A DNA stretch of 64,000 nucleotides, taken from assembly GCF_007991335.1 (NCBI RefSeq), contig NZ_BJYD01000017.1, positions 124,001 to 188,000 on the forward strand, read 5' to 3'. The stretch comes from Halobacillus faecis (GTDB lineage Bacteria; Bacillota; Bacilli; Bacillales; Halobacillaceae). Position 1 is the first letter of the stretch. Each line of letters begins with the position of its first letter. Under the pieces are notes generated by a model, which was not told the DNA's origin, searched no databases, and saw only the letters and a list, made by a program, of their open reading frames with translations. Positions 17,127 through 25,744 of this stretch are shown here, one piece after another. Position numbers and translations under genes: made by a program.

Positions 17127-17891
17127 TTATAGATTAACTGTGACTTCTGCATCTTCACGAAGGTTATCGACAAGTTTTTGAGTCGCTTGTCCTTCTTTTT
17201 GACGAGTCAACTGCTGTTCGATTGTTGGTTTAGCTTCTTCATAGGAAGGTACTTCTTGTTCTGTGTCCATACTTTCTTGCTGTTCTTTCATTTTGTCATA
17301 AGCTTCTTTGATTTCTTCCTCTGAAGGTTTTACATCTCCAGCCTCTTCAGCAATCAGCTTATCAATTTTAACTTGAGTCTGAACTTGAGATCTTACTTCC
17401 TTCTCACTCATTCCTCGTTCTTTAAGCGCTGCAAGAAATTCATCAACGGAACCGACTTGCTGTTGCTTTGCATATTCCTCAAGTGTCTGGTCTACTTCTT
17501 TTTCAGACGCCGTAAATTCACGATTGTTGGCTTCCTGTACCAATAGCTCTTGTCCTACCAGGCTTTCAGCTATTTGTTTCTTCAGTTGATCCTGATCAAG
17601 TTCCTGGCCTGTCATTTGAGACTGCATCGCTGCTTGCTGGAACTGTCCTTTATAAGTCGTTTCGAATTCTTCTTTTTTAATTTCTGTACCATTTACACTA
17701 GCGACAACTTCAGGGACACCTTCAAGATCTGGTTCAGGTGCTTCAGGTTGTTCACCGGATTCTGCTTGTTCTGTTTCCTCCTGCTTTTCTTGTTCCTTAT
17801 TATCAGAAGCGCCTTCTTCATCGTTACCGCAGGCAGCTAGTAAAGAAACGAACGCTACAAAGAGTAAACTTAATAACCACTTTTTATTCAA
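17127..17891 (-). CDS. SurA_N-domain lipoprotein, PrsA-like but without PPIase domain
   Basis: 254 residues. The lipoprotein signal peptide has lipobox LLAAC (Cys at about 20), followed by an acidic Glu/Gln linker to about residue 60. A SurA N-terminal chaperone domain follows (about 65-250; VVASVNGTEIKKEEFE is the classic start). Extracellular foldases such as PrsA have a parvulin domain inserted in this fold; none is seen here, so it would act as a holdase-type chaperone. I prefer TTG at 17891, 8 nt after AAAGGAG; ATG at 17897 is only 2 nt from it and ATG at 17927 has no site. Confidence 0.82.
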   Translation of the reverse strand: MNKKWLLSLLFVAFVSLLAACGNDEEGASDNKEQEKQEETEQAESGEQPEAPEPDLEGVPEVVASVNGTEIKKEEFETTYKGQFQQAAMQSQMTGQELDQDQLKKQIAESLVGQELLVQEANNREFTASEKEVDQTLEEYAKQQQVGSVDEFLAALKERGMSEKEVRSQVQTQVKIDKLIAEEAGDVKPSEEEIKEAYDKMKEQQESMDTEQEVPSYEEAKPTIEQQLTRQKEGQATQKLVDNLREDAEVTVNL

Positions 17892-18089
17892 TGTCATTTC
17901 TCCTTTATTCATCGTTGTGTTAGCCATTGTAACACGGAACCACCGTCTGTAAACACACCTATATCGGCGGTCACGAGTCCCCCTTCACACAAGCGACCTT
18001 CTGAACACTGTCATGACAAGGCTTCTTCAAGGAATATTTTGTCTTTCTTACAAATGTGGAAAATTTGTGGAAAGTATGAAAAGGATCCA

Positions 18090-18560
18090 TCAGCGGATGA
18101 CTGGTGTACGAGTTCCACTCAGCCAATCATGAATAAAGGGCGCCTGATGAGGATTCAGAAGATTTTTTTGTATTTCCTCAGCATAAAAGAAAGCCTGCTT
18201 CTTACTCTCATCGTTTGTCGTCAGTGCCCCTTCATAGAAGCTGCTGCGAAAGATGATCTGGACACTAAACACCCTGTCTCCATTCTCGTATGTAGCAAAA
18301 CCTGTTTCACCTGAATAAATGCCGAACAAGTCCATCGCTTTTAGATCAAGTCCGGTTTCTTCTTTCACTTCCCGTTTAACTGCCGAATCGAAGCTCTCGC
18401 CAATTTCAAGAAGCCCGCCCGGTATGCCCCACACTCCATAATCAGAACGTTTTTGCAGGAGAATACGGCCATCCCCATCTTCTATAATTGCCCCGCAACC
18501 GACTGTGAGCAATGTTTCGTGGCCGATCATACGGCGCATCGTCTGAATATAATCATTCAT
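18090..18560 (-). CDS. Nudix hydrolase
   Basis: 156 residues with a complete Nudix box: GGLLEIGESFDSAVKREVKE followed by ETGL (about 57-80), with the metal-binding REVKEE core intact. The Trp-Gly-Ile-Pro preceding the box (VWGIPGG) is typical of MutT/ADP-ribose-type members, and the substrate is some nucleoside-diphosphate derivative. ATG at 18560 follows AAAGGAG by 7 nt and overlaps the end of the MerR-methyltransferase gene by 8 nt, so the two are translationally coupled. Confidence 0.9.
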   Translation of the reverse strand: MNDYIQTMRRMIGHETLLTVGCGAIIEDGDGRILLQKRSDYGVWGIPGGLLEIGESFDSAVKREVKEETGLDLKAMDLFGIYSGETGFATYENGDRVFSVQIIFRSSFYEGALTTNDESKKQAFFYAEEIQKNLLNPHQAPFIHDWLSGTRTPVIR

Positions 18561-19605
18561 TTGGTATTCTCCTTTCAACCTTTTCAGCGTAGAGAAGGTG
18601 GAGAATCGAATTAAACGGATGGGCTTCCACTTTATAACCATGTTCTTCCCACCATCTGATTAAGCGTGAGCGGTCGGCATAGTACTCATCTTCAATCGCT
18701 TCCACCGCTTCTTCGTTCCCTGATTCTTGATAACTCTCGAGTACGCTTTTTCTGTGTGAGTCATCTCTAAACATTAAATCAGCAATGACTACTCGCCCGT
18801 TGTCACCCAGGGTACGATCCATCTCTGCAAGGGCAAGCTCTTTATCCTCATCTGTTAAATGGTGGAGCGCGTAGCTCGAGACGATAAAGTCCGCCTCTTT
18901 ATCATTTAAAGGAAGAGAAAGGAAATGACCCAGACGTGTATCCGTTTGAGGGTGTTTCTCTGCACACACCTTCAACATCTCTTTCGACTGATCGACAGCA
19001 ACCATCGGTATGCCCTGCTGCAAGAATAATCCGGTCAAGTTCCCTGTTCCTGCACCGATATCCACACCCCTCTCCTCAGCAGATGCTTCCACCCAAGCAT
19101 GAGCCTTCGATAGAGCCTCATTATAATGTTCATGAACATTGAAGCGGTACCCCGTTGTTTTAATATTGTCATCATAGTCTTCCGCCTGTTCATCAAAATT
19201 CCAACGATCGCGCCAGTTCGTCCGCTTCTCTTTCAAAGCCTTTAACTCACGGGCCATATCCATCATCGATTCCTCCTCTTCTTCTCTTCGACTGACCTCA
19301 ATCATACGTTCCACCGTTGCCACCGTATCTCTGATCTGCAGCATTTCTTCATAAAGCCACGAACGCTGGTTATGTAAATAATTCGTAAAGTCATCATTGT
19401 GATCCAAAGCCTTTTTAATTTCTTTTGTAGATAATCCAACTTCCCTCAAAGCAAGGATGGTACGCAGATCCCCGACCTCTTCCTCTGTATATATCCGGTA
19501 TCCATTGCTCGCTTTTTTCGGTGCAATCAATCCTTTTTCTTCATAAAAACGAATCGTCCTCTGCGTGGTGCCCAATTTCTTCGCTACTTCGGTAATCTTC
19601 ATCAT
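18553..19605 (-). CDS. MerR-family regulator fused to SAM methyltransferase
   Basis: 350 residues. A MerR winged helix with N-terminal ITEVAKKLGTTQRTIRFYEE lies at 1-70, a dimerisation coiled coil at about 75-125, and a class I SAM-dependent methyltransferase at about 130-345. The methyltransferase has motif I VDIGAGTGNLTG (about 182-193), motif II VAVDQSKEML and motif III/IV DFIVSSYALHHLTD. The fusion implies the DNA-binding domain could sense the enzyme's ligand or product. A MerR-type promoter with a 19-bp spacer sits directly upstream. The following Nudix gene overlaps its end. Start at 19605 (or the adjacent ATG at 19602) after AAAGGGGGAT. Confidence 0.88.
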   Translation of the reverse strand: MMKITEVAKKLGTTQRTIRFYEEKGLIAPKKASNGYRIYTEEEVGDLRTILALREVGLSTKEIKKALDHNDDFTNYLHNQRSWLYEEMLQIRDTVATVERMIEVSRREEEEESMMDMARELKALKEKRTNWRDRWNFDEQAEDYDDNIKTTGYRFNVHEHYNEALSKAHAWVEASAEERGVDIGAGTGNLTGLFLQQGIPMVAVDQSKEMLKVCAEKHPQTDTRLGHFLSLPLNDKEADFIVSSYALHHLTDEDKELALAEMDRTLGDNGRVVIADLMFRDDSHRKSVLESYQESGNEEAVEAIEDEYYADRSRLIRWWEEHGYKVEAHPFNSILHLLYAEKVERRIPNE

Positions 19606-19632
19606 TAAAATGAATCCCCCTTTTCAAATCCC

Positions 19633-19663
19633 ACTATAAAGGGTAACGTTACGTAAAGGTAAA
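19633..19663 (-). promoter_or_regulatory. MerR-type 19-bp-spacer promoter
   Basis: Minus strand: -35 TTTACC (plus 19658-19663), exactly 19-nt spacer, -10 TATAGT (plus 19633-19638). The overlong spacer contains the palindrome GTAACGTTAC and overlapping TTACGTAA. This geometry is the hallmark of promoters activated by MerR-family proteins through DNA distortion, so it predicts autoregulation by the downstream gene product. Confidence 0.72.
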
Positions 19664-19864
19664 GAACATTCTAAAAAAATTTCCACCTTCACATGATACT
19701 CTCTCAAAAATAGACTAATAATCTAGTTCACATGCTCATAAGCTTTTAGAGGTTAAGGGAGAGTGTCATAATTTTCGGATAGCAGTTGAAAATCGCTGTG
19801 AGCTTTTATAGTATAATGGTAACAAACAGTTTCATAGCTTTGATTTCCTTAGAGGAGTGAGCAA

Positions 19865-20122
19865 ATGTTAAAAGAATCTGACTTTCCAACAGAAGAATTA
19901 AGAGGGCAATGGATCAAGGTCCGGAATAAGAAACTGGAGGAAATGGCCCAGTTCATCCAACGATACTTCCATCTCACTAAAGTCAGAGAAAACCCGGGCA
20001 GTTATGAAGTTCAGGGGTACTTCTACCAACCTGGATTTGGTGAAGTCCGCATGGCGTTCGAATTCAGTTACGAGAACGTCGCCAAATTCACAGATTTATT
20101 TGATGAGCCCATTGAAAAATAA
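19865..20122 (+). CDS. Conserved-looking small acidic protein, unknown function
   Basis: 85 residues, soluble, mixed alpha/beta, with no signal peptide. ATG at 19865 follows GAGGAGTG, and a strong terminator follows 8 nt after the stop. The sequence (WIKVRNKKLEEMAQFIQRYF, then GYFYQPGFGEVRMAFEFSYE) looks like a genuine small globular protein, but I do not recognise the family. Coding composition resembles that of its neighbours. Confidence 0.7.
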   Translation: MLKESDFPTEELRGQWIKVRNKKLEEMAQFIQRYFHLTKVRENPGSYEVQGYFYQPGFGEVRMAFEFSYENVAKFTDLFDEPIEK

Positions 20123-20130
20123 GAAATAGA

Positions 20131-20159
20131 AAAAAAGACCCATACACTGGGTCTTTTTT
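20131..20159. terminator. Bidirectional terminator
   Basis: AAAAAAGACCC - loop - GGGTCTTTTTT, between the small gene and the convergent ykoW-type gene. Confidence 0.88.
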
Positions 20160-20212
20160 CTGTCCTAAAACTTGCAGAAACGCTCCTGTTTCATTACATA
20201 CCTAGCTGCTTA

Positions 20213-22639
20213 CTACATAGCCATCGAACGAGTTAAAAGAGCACTCGCTTCCGTTTTGTTTAATGGCTTGCTAAATACATACCCTTGATATTCCGCACAC
20301 CCATGGCTGCGGAGATAATCCAACTGGACTTCTGTTTCCACCCCTTCTGCAATGACACTTAACCCGAGCCGTTCAGCTAATTGTATAACGGTGTCCACAA
20401 CCGCCCGATCCTTTTCATTCTCATGAATGGTCTGAATAAAGGAACGATCCACTTTCAATGTATCTAACGGGAAGTCTTTCAAGTAACTGAGTGATGAAAA
20501 CCCTGTCCCGAAATCATCCAACGCGAGTTGAACCCCCATGGTTTTCATGCGGTTCATGACCGGCAGCGCCTGTATGGAATCCTGTACTATACTTTCGGTA
20601 AGCTCGATCTCCAAATGTTCAGGGGCGACTCCCGTTTCTTTAAGTACGCGTTCAACTGTAGATACAATGGTTGGGTCCATGAACTGGATTGCTGATAAAT
20701 TGACACTGATCCTCTCCAGGTTATGTCCTTCATTGATCCATTGGCGATATTGGTGACAAGCTTCGAACAGGATTTTCTCTCCAAGAGGTACGATTAATTT
20801 CGTCTCTTCTGCCAGAGGGATGAATTCGTCCGGGCCTATGAAACCAAGTTCCGGGTGGCTCCAGCGAGCCAGGGCTTCGAAGCCAATAATTTTCCCGGAA
20901 TAAACGTCTACTTGCGGTTGGTAATACACATCAATACCTTCTTTTTCAACGGCTTTCCTCAGCCCGTTTTCCAGTTGGAGTTTCCGAGTGATGTGCTGAT
21001 CCATTTCTTCCGTATAAAAACAATACTGTCCTCCACCCATTTGTTTTGCCTGATACATCGATGTATCTGCGCGCTTGATAAGAAGATCGGGAGTGGTGCC
21101 ATCCTCTGGATAGAGACTGATACCTATCGAACCTGAAATATAAAGGTCTCTATCTTCTATTGTAAAAGGAGTGGCAATTTCCTCTATGATCAACTCCGCC
21201 ACTTCTTTTGCCCCTTCCGAACCTGTGTCGGGGAGAACAATGATAAACTCGTCCCCACTCTGCCTGGCCAGGAGAGCTCTTTGGGTCAGGAGGGATTTCA
21301 CCCGTACAGCCCCTTCATTTAGCAACAAGTCCCCCATCCGGTGGCCATACACGTCATTGACCTGCTTAAACCGGTCAAAATCCAAAAACATGACAGCCAG
21401 GTTTTCTTGGACGTCCTGAATATACCCAGCCAATTGTTCATAAAGAGCTCGCCGGTTAGGCAGATGGGTCAAGTCATCTTTATACACCAGTTCACGGATC
21501 CGTTTTTCATTATCGAAACGCTCTGTAATATCCCGGATGATGCCTGTAAAGTAGGTGGTTCTTTCATCTTCTACGGTCGATAAGGAGAGCTCCATTGGAA
21601 ATTTCGATCCATTTTTATGTAAACCCTCAAGTTCTACGGTCTTTCCAATCACATGGGCGTGTTTGGTTTGTTTATATCTCTCGATGGCTTTTTGATGGGG
21701 ATCCCTAAAATGTGCGGGCATCACTTTAGTTAAAAGCTCACCAATCATTTCATCAGCCCTATATCCAAACGTCCGCTCAGCTGATTTGTTCCAGGCCAGA
21801 ACAACCCCTTTTTCATCCGATGTTACAACCGCATCGTTGGCGGACTCCAAAATAGAACGATACATTTCGTTAGCCACCTCAAGACGCGTGTTTGTCGTTT
21901 CTATTTCCGTATCAAATTTGATTAACGCAATCAGAAATCCGATGGTTAAGAGAACTCCTCCAGCAATCAGCCAGGCGAGCATTGTCGGATCAACTACGGG
22001 ACCACTGATCGGCGATTGGCTTGGTCCCATAAAAAAGGTAGCCGATTCCATCCCCGTAAAGTGCATCCCGCAGATCGCCATCCCCATGAACGTGGAACTT
22101 CCCCATCTTTTCAAATGGTCCTTTCTGTTATCGCTTTTCTCTTTTTGCGCATATAAGGAGAAGAGTCGTAACCCTACAAAGGAAACAGCTAATGCAATAG
22201 CGCCGGATGCCGCCACCAGCCATGGTTCATACTCGATCATAGCATTCATCTTCATGGCATCCATCCCAATGTAATGCATGGACACGATGCTCAAAGCAAT
22301 TAACAGCGCTCCCGTAAGCCGCCAGACCTTCTTATCCAACCCTTTACTAATAATAAAAAAGGCGGTGAAGCTGGAAGCAACAGCAGCTATTATACTTAAT
22401 ACAACCAAAACAACGTCGTACACAACAGGCATTCCCATGTCATAAGCAAGCATGGCAATAAAATGCATCGACCAGATGCCACCACCGAAAGTCAGACTTC
22501 CCAGGATCAGCCATTTATACCTGGTATGTTGAACGGAAGCCATGCGGTTCACAATTTGCAAAGCTGTATAAGAAGACAAGATGGAAACCACTACTGACAA
22601 AAGCACGAGCCATCCGTTATATTCACCGACCACTTCCAT
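20213..22639 (-). CDS. dgcW: MHYT-PAS-GGDEF-EAL cyclic-di-GMP protein (YkoW/DgcW-like)
   Basis: 808 residues. The membrane MHYT sensor (about 1-200) shows three repeats of the motif (MHFIA, MHYIGM, MHFTGM). A further membrane segment lies at about 215-235, then PAS (about 255-365), GGDEF (about 385-545) and EAL (about 550-800). The GGDEF signature is SGDEF, which may still be active. The EAL domain has all expected motifs: EALARW, IELTES, DDFGTGFSSL, KVDRSFI and AEGVET. It is therefore a putative bifunctional c-di-GMP enzyme whose MHYT domain may sense O2, CO or NO through copper (proposed for the family). Architecture and length match B. subtilis YkoW. ATG at 22639 after AGAGGTGG is chosen over GTG at 22648, which is part of that site. 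Confidence 0.9.
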   Translation of the reverse strand: MEVVGEYNGWLVLLSVVVSILSSYTALQIVNRMASVQHTRYKWLILGSLTFGGGIWSMHFIAMLAYDMGMPVVYDVVLVVLSIIAAVASSFTAFFIISKGLDKKVWRLTGALLIALSIVSMHYIGMDAMKMNAMIEYEPWLVAASGAIALAVSFVGLRLFSLYAQKEKSDNRKDHLKRWGSSTFMGMAICGMHFTGMESATFFMGPSQSPISGPVVDPTMLAWLIAGGVLLTIGFLIALIKFDTEIETTNTRLEVANEMYRSILESANDAVVTSDEKGVVLAWNKSAERTFGYRADEMIGELLTKVMPAHFRDPHQKAIERYKQTKHAHVIGKTVELEGLHKNGSKFPMELSLSTVEDERTTYFTGIIRDITERFDNEKRIRELVYKDDLTHLPNRRALYEQLAGYIQDVQENLAVMFLDFDRFKQVNDVYGHRMGDLLLNEGAVRVKSLLTQRALLARQSGDEFIIVLPDTGSEGAKEVAELIIEEIATPFTIEDRDLYISGSIGISLYPEDGTTPDLLIKRADTSMYQAKQMGGGQYCFYTEEMDQHITRKLQLENGLRKAVEKEGIDVYYQPQVDVYSGKIIGFEALARWSHPELGFIGPDEFIPLAEETKLIVPLGEKILFEACHQYRQWINEGHNLERISVNLSAIQFMDPTIVSTVERVLKETGVAPEHLEIELTESIVQDSIQALPVMNRMKTMGVQLALDDFGTGFSSLSYLKDFPLDTLKVDRSFIQTIHENEKDRAVVDTVIQLAERLGLSVIAEGVETEVQLDYLRSHGCAEYQGYVFSKPLNKTEASALLTRSMAM

Positions 22640-22711
22640 TGCTTCCACCTCTATCCTTTTTTCGACATCAATCTTTTCTCCTATTATACAACACCCTTTA
22701 TAAATGGAATA

Positions 22712-22750
22712 GAAAAAAAGCCTGTACCAATTGTCCTATTGGCCAGACTT
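22712..22750 (-). terminator. Terminator of Z1 helicase gene
   Basis: On the minus strand AGTCTGgCCAAT...ATTGGtaCAGGCT is followed by seven T. Confidence 0.75.
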
Positions 22751-22755
22751 CTTTA

Positions 22756-24951
22756 CTATCCATGGATCGTCTTATTTGCGTACACAGTCGGAGCTGTTTC
22801 TGCTTGTGCAACGAGGACAGGCCACCAAAATGGCGCTCCCCGCCAACCATGCTCTTTTTTTCCTTCCTGACGAAGCATAATCAAGGCCGGGTGTTGTTGA
22901 GCTACTTTTCTTGCCATTGTCATCTCACCCGTACCTTTACCTGGAGTATCAGGAGAATTTTCGAACTTACCATCCTGTTTAAAGCGACGAATCTGCCTGT
23001 TTCTTTTTGTAAGCAGCCAGACAAAAGCATCTTCCTGAGCCTCCGAACTCAAGTAATCCAGGATTCCTTTATATTCATCAAGATAAAAATCATAGCCTGT
23101 TTCCATTTCAAGCGTCTCATGAACAAGACTGAGGATTTCCTTAACCTTTGTTACTGGAACAAGGTAGGCACCATCCTTGGTGACATGTGCGTTATTGATC
23201 GCTTTTTCGACAAGCTGATCGATCCTGCGTATCGTTTTTTCGATATGCGTTTTATACCCCGTTTGGAAACCGACAGGCAGCATACGCTTGTGTGGCTTAA
23301 TCATCGTAAGGCTTGATAATAAGATTTTGTTTGGATTACAAGGCATAATTGTATCGTTGAGATCTCTTTGAATAAAAACGACACCTTTGTGATGACCGCC
23401 TCGTTCGAAAGCGTTCCTCAGCTCCCTGTCGAACTCATGGATTCGCTTCATAACTCCATATATTTTTTGCGTGGTGTAAAAACGAGTAACGGCAAGATCC
23501 GCGACAGGTCTTGCTCCATACATCCGGGAGTGTTGTAAAACCGTATCCTGTTGGAAAGACTTCGGGTTCCTTCCGTAGAAAAAGCCGATAAGATTATGAA
23601 TCGTCACGCCCCGGTCGAGGATTTGCCCGCCGATAAAAATGTTCATAGGTGCTCGGAGTTTCAATTCCCCCTTATGATTGAGGAGTTCGGTGACATCTTT
23701 TTCCGAGTTGACCACACTACTTACCATATATTCTTCATCTAATGAATGACGGACTTCTTCATAGACATCTTCAAATATAGGAGCCGGTGTCTTTTTCAGT
23801 GTGTTCACTGACCGGATAAGGTCGTCATAAGACTCACGGACGAGCCTTTGAAACTCTTCCGATTCCGATCGAGCGGCCTCGATGAGCAACGTTTCGAAAC
23901 CTTGGATCAATTCAGCCTGCCAGGCATGCGCATTTTTCCCACGTTCGGTGTGGATGATAAAAGAATACTTTTGCTCTCTCCGACCTTTCATGCGCTGCTG
24001 AAAACGGCGGATGCTCGCGCCTACGATAAAGTTCACAACCGCCTTCCGGATGTTCGCAATATTTTTCTGGCTCAATAATCGATCCATTTTGACACGGCGG
24101 CCATCCATCTTCTTCATGACCTCCAGTTCTTTTTCATCCACTTCATGATAAAGGTAAGAAGCAAGATGACCGTCTTTCTCACTTTTGTCAAAATAAACAT
24201 CCCCACCGATGTAACGGTCGTGGATAGGAACAAGTTCTGTGAATGCCGGGCGGATCGGTTCGAACACTTTCCCTTCATGGACCTTCATTTCTTCCGGTTG
24301 CAAGTAAAGGGAATAAGGAGTCGCAGTGACTTGTAAAAACGATGGGCGGTCAAGCGCTTTTCTAAGATCATTGATTTTTGATGCAATCACCCGCATTTGC
24401 TTGACGTTTTGCTCCCGCTTGTATTCGTAAGCGACACTTGCGAAGTCTGCCTCGTCATCAATGAAAAGCACGCGTTTATTTTGCAAATCCGGGTATGTTT
24501 CCAGCACGGCCTGCTTCAGGCGATCGAGATTGTGGGTCTCCTTTTTCACAATGAGGGCCAGTTTTTGAGATAATTCATACTTTCGTAGATTGTCAGGCAT
24601 GTTCATAATATCGAAAACCTGCAAGGCATCATGGTCGATGGCCCCTTCGAACTCTTCATGAAGACGAGCATAGGTTTGTTTGACGAGCGCATTTGTCCCT
24701 TTTGTCAAAAGGATGACCAGATCAAAGCCATGATCATACGCCAGGCCCATTACTCCGATAAACGTACGTGTCTTCCCGGATTGGATCTTCCCAAGCAGCA
24801 TCCCCGGGCGGTGCTCAGTCGTGTTTGTATCTTGAAGTTTCGCCATCGTCCGCAGCATACACTCACGAACAGGCTGTTTATATTGATTCTTTTTATTTAA
24901 ATACTTGAAAAACGCTCCGTTTGTTTTCAAGTGTTGGAATGTTGATGACAT
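22756..24951 (-). CDS. Z1-domain superfamily 2 helicase-like ATPase
   Basis: 731 residues. Walker A is GKIQSGKT (54-61), the DEAD-box-like motif II is DDEAD (165-169), and motif III-like VTATPYS lies near 206-212. The C-terminal half carries a Z1-type core (IFIGGQILDRGVTIHNLIGF, then QDTVLQHSRMYGARP, with helicase motif VI arginine). Z1 proteins are described in restriction-modification-like and MORC/MutL-linked operons (Iyer, Abhiman and Aravind 2008, from memory). Here no methylase, nuclease or MutL partner lies within several kb and the gene is monocistronic. Start ATG at 24951 has no strong ribosome-binding site (AAGGGAG about 9 nt upstream is adequate). Confidence 0.85.
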   Translation of the reverse strand: MSSTFQHLKTNGAFFKYLNKKNQYKQPVRECMLRTMAKLQDTNTTEHRPGMLLGKIQSGKTRTFIGVMGLAYDHGFDLVILLTKGTNALVKQTYARLHEEFEGAIDHDALQVFDIMNMPDNLRKYELSQKLALIVKKETHNLDRLKQAVLETYPDLQNKRVLFIDDEADFASVAYEYKREQNVKQMRVIASKINDLRKALDRPSFLQVTATPYSLYLQPEEMKVHEGKVFEPIRPAFTELVPIHDRYIGGDVYFDKSEKDGHLASYLYHEVDEKELEVMKKMDGRRVKMDRLLSQKNIANIRKAVVNFIVGASIRRFQQRMKGRREQKYSFIIHTERGKNAHAWQAELIQGFETLLIEAARSESEEFQRLVRESYDDLIRSVNTLKKTPAPIFEDVYEEVRHSLDEEYMVSSVVNSEKDVTELLNHKGELKLRAPMNIFIGGQILDRGVTIHNLIGFFYGRNPKSFQQDTVLQHSRMYGARPVADLAVTRFYTTQKIYGVMKRIHEFDRELRNAFERGGHHKGVVFIQRDLNDTIMPCNPNKILLSSLTMIKPHKRMLPVGFQTGYKTHIEKTIRRIDQLVEKAINNAHVTKDGAYLVPVTKVKEILSLVHETLEMETGYDFYLDEYKGILDYLSSEAQEDAFVWLLTKRNRQIRRFKQDGKFENSPDTPGKGTGEMTMARKVAQQHPALIMLRQEGKKEHGWRGAPFWWPVLVAQAETAPTVYANKTIHG

Positions 24952-25004
24952 TGTATCTTCTCCCTTTTACAAAACACGCTTATTATACATGATTGTGGAA
25001 CATG

Positions 25005-25041
25005 AAAAAAGCAAGGAAACCTGGAAATGGTCTCCTTGCTT
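25005..25041 (-). terminator. Terminator of DUF1232 gene
   Basis: On the minus strand AAGCAAGGA - 15-nt loop - TCCTTGCTT followed by a T run. Confidence 0.8.
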
Positions 25042-25477
25042 ACTCTGCTTTCTCTACAGGGTCTTCCAACTCTTCAAGATCAACTTCCCCGTTAAAGAGT
25101 TTCACTAGTCTTGCCTGAGCCTGTTCTTTCACATGTTCATCAATATGAGAGATTACTTGATAGACAGCATAAATGATCACTGCACTATCATCCGTAAAAC
25201 CAACGACCGGAATGAAGTCAGGGATGACATCTACAGGCAAGATTAAATACCCTAACGCTCCCGCAATCGTCAGTTTCGCCTTTTTCGGCGTATCTGGGCT
25301 TTTGAAGGCATAATACAAAAGCAAACTATAATAGACGATTTTAGTCCCGATCCGACTGCTGTAGGTACGAAGCTTTTCACCATATTCTTTCTCCGAAAAA
25401 TATGCCCTTCCCCGTTCCACCGCTTTCCTAGGGTCGAGCTTCTTCAAACGATCCTGATAGGTCTTTTGTTTTGTCAT
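25040..25477 (-). CDS. DUF1232 (YkvA-family) membrane-associated protein
   Basis: 145 residues. The DUF1232 core LGYLILPVDVIPDFIPVVG, followed by FTDDSAVI (about 75-103), is preceded by a hydrophobic helix (VYYSLLLYYAF) and a basic N-terminus, and ends in an acidic tail (DLEELEDPVEKAE). Family function is unknown; members are small and probably membrane-associated. ATG at 25477 follows AAGGAAGG; GTG two codons upstream is less favourable. It is monocistronic. Confidence 0.87.
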   Translation of the reverse strand: MTKQKTYQDRLKKLDPRKAVERGRAYFSEKEYGEKLRTYSSRIGTKIVYYSLLLYYAFKSPDTPKKAKLTIAGALGYLILPVDVIPDFIPVVGFTDDSAVIIYAVYQVISHIDEHVKEQAQARLVKLFNGEVDLEELEDPVEKAE

Positions 25478-25632
25478 AGGCACCTTCCTTTTTCAGTACT
25501 ATACTTTTGACGAAAATCACTTCTTCTAAACTCTTTTAATCGATGGTTCGTTTTATTTCCTGGGAAATCGACGTACCGGATGGGAATTGCCATATACCTA
25601 TTCGTCGTTTTCATGTAGAAGAAACACTAGTT

Positions 25633-25661
25633 TTGTCGAATAGGACAATAAAGCTTACAGT
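25633..25661 (+). promoter_or_regulatory. Candidate promoter of ATP-grasp/papain-like operon
   Basis: TTGTCG, 17-nt spacer, TACAGT, 84 nt upstream of the start codon. Confidence 0.5.
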
Positions 25662-25744
25662 TTTTGGCCTATTCTGATACTTTAAGAGTAACAGTGTCAA
25701 AGTTTCTTATACTTATATTTTCACTGACAAAGGAGAGGTTCGAA

